Assembly: GCA_934613165.1 (NCBI GenBank) | Contig: CAKTSW010000064.1 | Span: 1-7,297, forward strand | Source of the DNA: an uncultured Ellagibacter sp. | Lineage (GTDB): Bacteria; Actinomycetota; Coriobacteriia; Coriobacteriales; Eggerthellaceae | DNA: 7,297 nucleotides | Direction: 5' to 3' | Part shown: positions 1 through 7,297 of the stretch, one piece after another | How positions within the stretch are numbered: position 1 is the stretch's first letter | How the letters are laid out: every line of letters begins with the position of its first letter | Notes under the pieces: generated by a model | What the model was told of the DNA's origin: nothing | Seen by the model: the letters and a program-made list of their open reading frames with translations, nothing else | The model's database searches: none | Program-made: the position numbers and the translations under genes

Positions 1-2091
1 CTCCTGGTTCGCGAAGGGGTCGACGGTCCACGCGATGCTTTGGGCTGCGGAGCCGTCGGCGATGCCGTACGCGAGAGGAAGCGAAGACGTCGTGTCCCAT
101 TTTCGGTACGTGCTGCGCAGCGTCCTGCCGTCGTTTTCCTCGTTGGTGCGCGGAGGCTGCGATTCGCTTACGATGTCGGTCACCGAAAGCAGCGCGTCGG
201 CCGCGGTGTTCGGCGAGGCGTAGCAGGTGCCGAACGGCGTGACCTTCGAATACCCCAGGTGCTGTAGAAGCGTTTGGATATCGCTTTCCTGCGTGGAGGA
301 ATAGATGTCGAACGAACCCGAATCCAGCAGAAGCGACGTGCAGTCCGAGCCGCCGGCCTTGGTGGACCCGGTGTAGGGGGCGATTTGCCCGGTGCGCACG
401 AACCCGTTGTCGGTCGGCGCGTCGGCGTAGAAATCCTCGAGCTCGGAAACGGAGTCGTGGTAGACGCTTGCGCTCATGTTGCAGACCGCGAACTCTGCGC
501 GCGCGGAAAAGACCTGCTCGCCCGCGAACAGCACGACGAGCAGGCAAACGCCCGCTGTCTGCAGGGTGCGCGGTATCCGTACGGCCCGGCGGCGCGCGCT
601 TGTGCCCGCGCCTGCGATTCCGCCTCCAGGCACGCGGGTCGGCCGCGCGGAGAGCGCGAGCAAGGCCGTGAACCCGATGATGAGCGCGAGCTCGAGGACG
701 TCGCACGTCACGTTCGGGCGCAGCTGCAGCGTCTGGTACCACACGTTGAAGATGGCGAACCCGACGACGAGGAACGCGAGCGCGCCGCCCTTGACGACGG
801 AGCGCGCATCGGCGTGCAAGGTCCCCTCGAACGCGAGCGCCGCGATGCCGAACAGCAGCGTGAAGCCCATGCGACCCGTGTAGGAGGACTCGGGGACGAA
901 CCCGAGCCATGCCGTGTTCAGCGGGACGAGCACGAACGCGAGCGCGCAGATGCCGACGATGCCGGCACCCGCCGCGCGGTCGGTGCGCGGGCGTGCGGCG
1001 TCGCAGAAAAACGCGCAGCAGCCTACGAGTGCTGCCGCCGAGATGACGAGTGCGGGCGTGGCCTTCGCCACGGTGATGCCGGGGGTCGTGCCGATGGTGA
1101 AGAAGCTCGCCAGGTTGATGGGGTTGATCGCGATCGTGCCCGACCCTGCAAGCGACGCGAGGCCGGCGCCCGACCCCTTCCCGCCCAAAAGCGCCAAAAG
1201 CGTGGGGAGGAGGAGCACGACGGAGGCGCCCACGGCAAGCAGCATGGTTGCCGCGTATCGCAGCGCCGTGCGCGCGCGGCGCCCGCGCACCTCATCGCGC
1301 AGCCGGACGAGCTCGTAGGCGAAGTAGAACACCGAGAAGAAGCACACGATGTAGCCGGTGTACCAGTTGAAGAGGATGGAGAGCGCCGCGCTTGCGAAGA
1401 GAAGCGCGCAGCCGCGCCCTGCGACGAGGCGATGCGCGCCCAGGCAGACGATCGGCAGCATGATCACGCCGTCGAGCCACATGATGTTGCTCGCGTAGCC
1501 GGTGACGTAGGACGTAAGGCCGTATGCGCAGGCGAACACCACGCTGAGCGCTTGCGCGCGCACGCCGCCGCGCGCGATACCGCCACCGAAGCGGCCGCGC
1601 AGGTACACGAGCGCGGCGACCGAGCACAGGGGAATCTTAATAAGGTAGAGCACGCTGAAGAAATACGGCATGTCCTCGGGCGCCCAGAAGGCGGCAAGCA
1701 GGTTCAGCGGGCTTGAGAGGTAATAGGTGAACTGGGCAAGCGTTCCACCTCCGAGCCCGGCGTTCGCGGAATACCACAGGTTGCCGTCGCCTGCGAGCAC
1801 GTTTGAAAGCCATCCGAAGAACTGCGCGTACTGGACGGGCATGTCGTACATCATGACCGACGTGTCGCCGAACGGATAGATGCTGTTCGTCCAGAAGGCG
1901 GCGAGCACGACGAAAAAGGGTACGGCGAAAGAAAGGGCGTATGCGGCGATCGCGCTTTTCGCCGCGGCAGACCTTTTCCCCCGAGCGGCCCAGCCAGGTT
2001 TCGAGGCATCGGGCTCGCGGGAATCTGCGGTGGCGAAAAGCGGCTCGCATGCCCCCTGCTTCGAACCGGCTATGTCTCGCTTTCGGGTCAC
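1..2091 (-). CDS. YfhO family multi-spanning membrane protein (C-terminus cut by window edge)
   Basis: The minus strand is open from a GTG at 2091 to the window edge: 697 codons with no stop, so the 3' end lies outside. A basic, hydrophilic N-terminus (about residues 1-45) precedes a first membrane segment (about 47-67). An outside loop follows with two aspartates (D76 in FGDTS, D83 in MYDMP), then about a dozen further hydrophobic segments up to about 511-530, then a soluble, probably extracytoplasmic region from about 531. The stretches GYASNIMWLDGVIMLPI (198-214) and FNWYTGYIVCFF (241-252) are typical of YfhO proteins. Family members are GT-C-like membrane glycosyltransferases; Bacillus YfhO acts with a lipid-linked sugar donor to glycosylate lipoteichoic acid. 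Sugar and acceptor cannot be read from this sequence, and the aspartates as catalytic residues are inferred from GT-C enzymes. The start was chosen for a GAGAGG nine bases upstream; an in-frame ATG at 2163 would add 24 residues. Family assignment is firm, substrate unknown. Confidence 0.85.
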   Translation of the reverse strand, partial: MTRKRDIAGSKQGACEPLFATADSREPDASKPGWAARGKRSAAAKSAIAAYALSFAVPFFVVLAAFWTNSIYPFGDTSVMMYDMPVQYAQFFGWLSNVLAGDGNLWYSANAGLGGGTLAQFTYYLSSPLNLLAAFWAPEDMPYFFSVLYLIKIPLCSVAALVYLRGRFGGGIARGGVRAQALSVVFACAYGLTSYVTGYASNIMWLDGVIMLPIVCLGAHRLVAGRGCALLFASAALSILFNWYTGYIVCFFSVFYFAYELVRLRDEVRGRRARTALRYAATMLLAVGASVVLLLPTLLALLGGKGSGAGLASLAGSGTIAINPINLASFFTIGTTPGITVAKATPALVISAAALVGCCAFFCDAARPRTDRAAGAGIVGICALAFVLVPLNTAWLGFVPESSYTGRMGFTLLFGIAALAFEGTLHADARSVVKGGALAFLVVGFAIFNVWYQTLQLRPNVTCDVLELALIIGFTALLALSARPTRVPGGGIAGAGTSARRRAVRIPRTLQTAGVCLLVVLFAGEQVFSARAEFAVCNMSASVYHDSVSELEDFYADAPTDNGFVRTGQIAPYTGSTKAGGSDCTSLLLDSGSFDIYSSTQESDIQTLLQHLGYSKVTPFGTCYASPNTAADALLSVTDIVSESQPPRTNEENDGRTLRSTYRKWDTTSSLPLAYGIADGSAAQSIAWTVDPFANQE

Positions 2092-2100
2092 CTTCGTTTT

Positions 2101-2106
2101 CCTCTC
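2101..2106 (-). promoter_or_regulatory. Ribosome binding site of the YfhO-like gene
   Basis: On the minus strand GAGAGG lies nine bases before the GTG at 2091. This favours GTG over the upstream in-frame ATG at 2163, which has only a poor AAGG three bases away. Confidence 0.5.
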
Positions 2107-2165
2107 GCCGCATTCTAGCGCGTGCAAGGATAACGGGCGGCCGCAGCGACGGAAAGGGGCCATAA

Positions 2166-2194
2166 ACCTTAAAGCCTACCCAAAGTTTGCACAA
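2166..2194 (-). promoter_or_regulatory. Weak candidate promoter for the YfhO-like gene
   Basis: On the minus strand TTGTGC (2194-2189) is followed after 17 bases by TAAGGT (2171-2166). Each box matches only three of six consensus bases, mainly the TTG and the TA...T that GC-rich actinobacterial promoters tend to keep. Transcription would begin near 2159, downstream of the ATG at 2163, leaving a leader of roughly 70 bases to the GTG at 2091. This agrees with the start chosen for the gene, but the match is weak and could be chance. Confidence 0.25.
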
Positions 2195-2286
2195 CACCCG
2201 AACCTGCATGCGCTTTCGCCTCGGGTCCGCGGCGGTTGGCCCTTTAAGCTCAGGGCTGCGGTGCGCATCCGCCGCGCAAGCGGGAG

Positions 2287-2320
2287 ACGCGCCCTTTCGG
2301 GCATCGGGAAGCGCGTTTTC
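2287..2320 (+). other. GC-rich hairpin followed by four T (possible weak terminator)
   Basis: ACGCGC (2287-2292) can pair with GCGCGT (2311-2316) around an 18-base loop, and TTTT follows at 2316-2319. A competing small hairpin, GCCC with GGGC (2291-2294 and 2299-2302), lies inside. No plus-strand gene precedes it, so if it works it would stop antisense transcription coming out of the YfhO-like gene before it reaches the rpoB promoter. The stem is short, the loop long and the T run brief, so a functional terminator is doubtful. Confidence 0.15.
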
Positions 2321-2387
2321 TGTATCCTGTTTTCCCAGGTAAAGCAGCAAAACAACAAAAAACTTCCACAGCTCGTAAAAATTTTTC

Positions 2388-2416
2388 TTGACGAGTTGCC
2401 ATTTCCATAATATTCT
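2388..2416 (+). promoter_or_regulatory. rpoB promoter (-35 TTGACG, 17 bp spacer, -10 TATTCT)
   Basis: TTGACG at 2388-2393 matches five of six bases of the primary sigma -35 consensus. After an optimal 17-base spacer comes TATTCT (2411-2416), four of six for the -10 box. A/T-rich DNA lies immediately upstream. Transcription would begin near 2423, giving a leader of about 50 bases before the rpoB start codon. CATAAT at 2406-2411 is a closer -10 match in isolation but sits only 12 bases from this -35 box, so it is less likely to be used with it. Confidence 0.65.
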
Positions 2417-2455
2417 CTTCGATTGCAACTTTTTACGGTAATGAGTGCGTGCGTG

Positions 2456-2462
2456 AAGGAGG
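2456..2462 (+). promoter_or_regulatory. Strong ribosome binding site of rpoB
   Basis: AAGGAGG is a perfect anti-Shine-Dalgarno match, nine bases before the GTG at 2472. It fixes GTG as the rpoB start although it is not an ATG. Confidence 0.85.
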
Positions 2463-2471
2463 AAAAGCCTC

Positions 2472-7297
<4,826 letters not shown>

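Larger units (their letters stand above)
2092..2471. promoter_or_regulatory. Divergent intergenic region between the YfhO-like gene and rpoB
   Basis: This 380-bp gap holds no convincing gene. The half near the YfhO-like gene has ordinary GC-rich composition. The last 100 bases or so before the rpoB leader (2341-2440) are 66% A/T by direct count, with A-tracts at 2349-2362, the palindrome AAAAATTTTT at 2377-2386 and an A/T run around the -10 box. A-tracts just upstream of a -35 box are the usual form of an UP element, which binds the alpha C-terminal domains, so a strong rpoB promoter is expected. Inverted repeats nested around that promoter are reported under findings. Confidence 0.7.

Noticed and set aside
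274..1716. A 480-codon plus-strand open frame opposite the YfhO-like gene.
   Set aside because: It is again codon-register antisense. It is bounded by a CTA and a TCA codon of the YfhO-like gene, and its product is low-complexity Arg/Ala/Glu. The minus-strand frame encodes a clear membrane protein instead.
2239..2256. Small inverted repeat GCCCT with AGGGC in the intergenic region.
   Set aside because: It has only five pairs with an eight-base loop, no T-tract on either strand and no link to a start site; such repeats are expected by chance in GC-rich DNA.
2406..2411. CATAAT as the rpoB -10 box.
   Set aside because: It is a good hexamer, but it lies only 12 bases from TTGACG and no other -35 box at 16-18 bases was found; TATTCT at 2411 has the right spacing.

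Overview
This is a GC-rich bacterial chromosomal window built around the start of the rpoBC operon, which encodes the beta and beta' subunits of RNA polymerase. Beta' matches the Actinomycetota form closely: long stretches read like the mycobacterial subunit, and there is an acidic coiled-coil insertion after the zinc-binding region. Beta is 1178 residues, the length typical of this phylum. The beta N- and C-termini, the high GC with strong G/C preference at third codon positions, and a YfhO-type membrane protein divergent from rpoB suggest the class Coriobacteriia, probably an Eggerthellaceae-like gut anaerobe. That placement rests on recognition from memory, not on a search.

Layout. Positions 1-2091 (minus strand) hold most of a large polytopic membrane protein of the YfhO family. 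It is cut by the left edge of the window, so its C-terminus is missing. Positions 2092-2471 are a 380-bp divergent intergenic region. Its rpoB-proximal 100 bp is strikingly AT-rich (66% by count) and carries a good sigma-70/SigA-type promoter (TTGACG, 17 bp, TATTCT) nested in inverted repeats, followed by a strong Shine-Dalgarno sequence. Positions 2472-6008 are complete rpoB. rpoC starts 3 nt after the rpoB stop, at 6012, and runs off the right edge after 428 codons, before the catalytic NADFDGD motif.

How the parts relate. rpoB and rpoC are cotranscribed and translated almost end to end, giving equimolar subunits of the same enzyme. No ribosomal protein gene (rplJ/rplL) lies immediately upstream, so here rpoBC seems to be driven by its own promoter rather than as the tail of a rplKAJL-rpoBC operon. 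The divergent YfhO-like protein has no evident functional link to transcription; it probably works in cell-envelope glycosylation.

I found no defence system, mobile element, CRISPR array or RNA gene, and no evidence of an undescribed multi-gene system. The points worth a second look are smaller: an unusual segment in the rifampicin region of beta, a fidaxomicin-sensitizing residue in beta', nested inverted repeats around the rpoB promoter, and acidic lineage-type extensions in both subunits.
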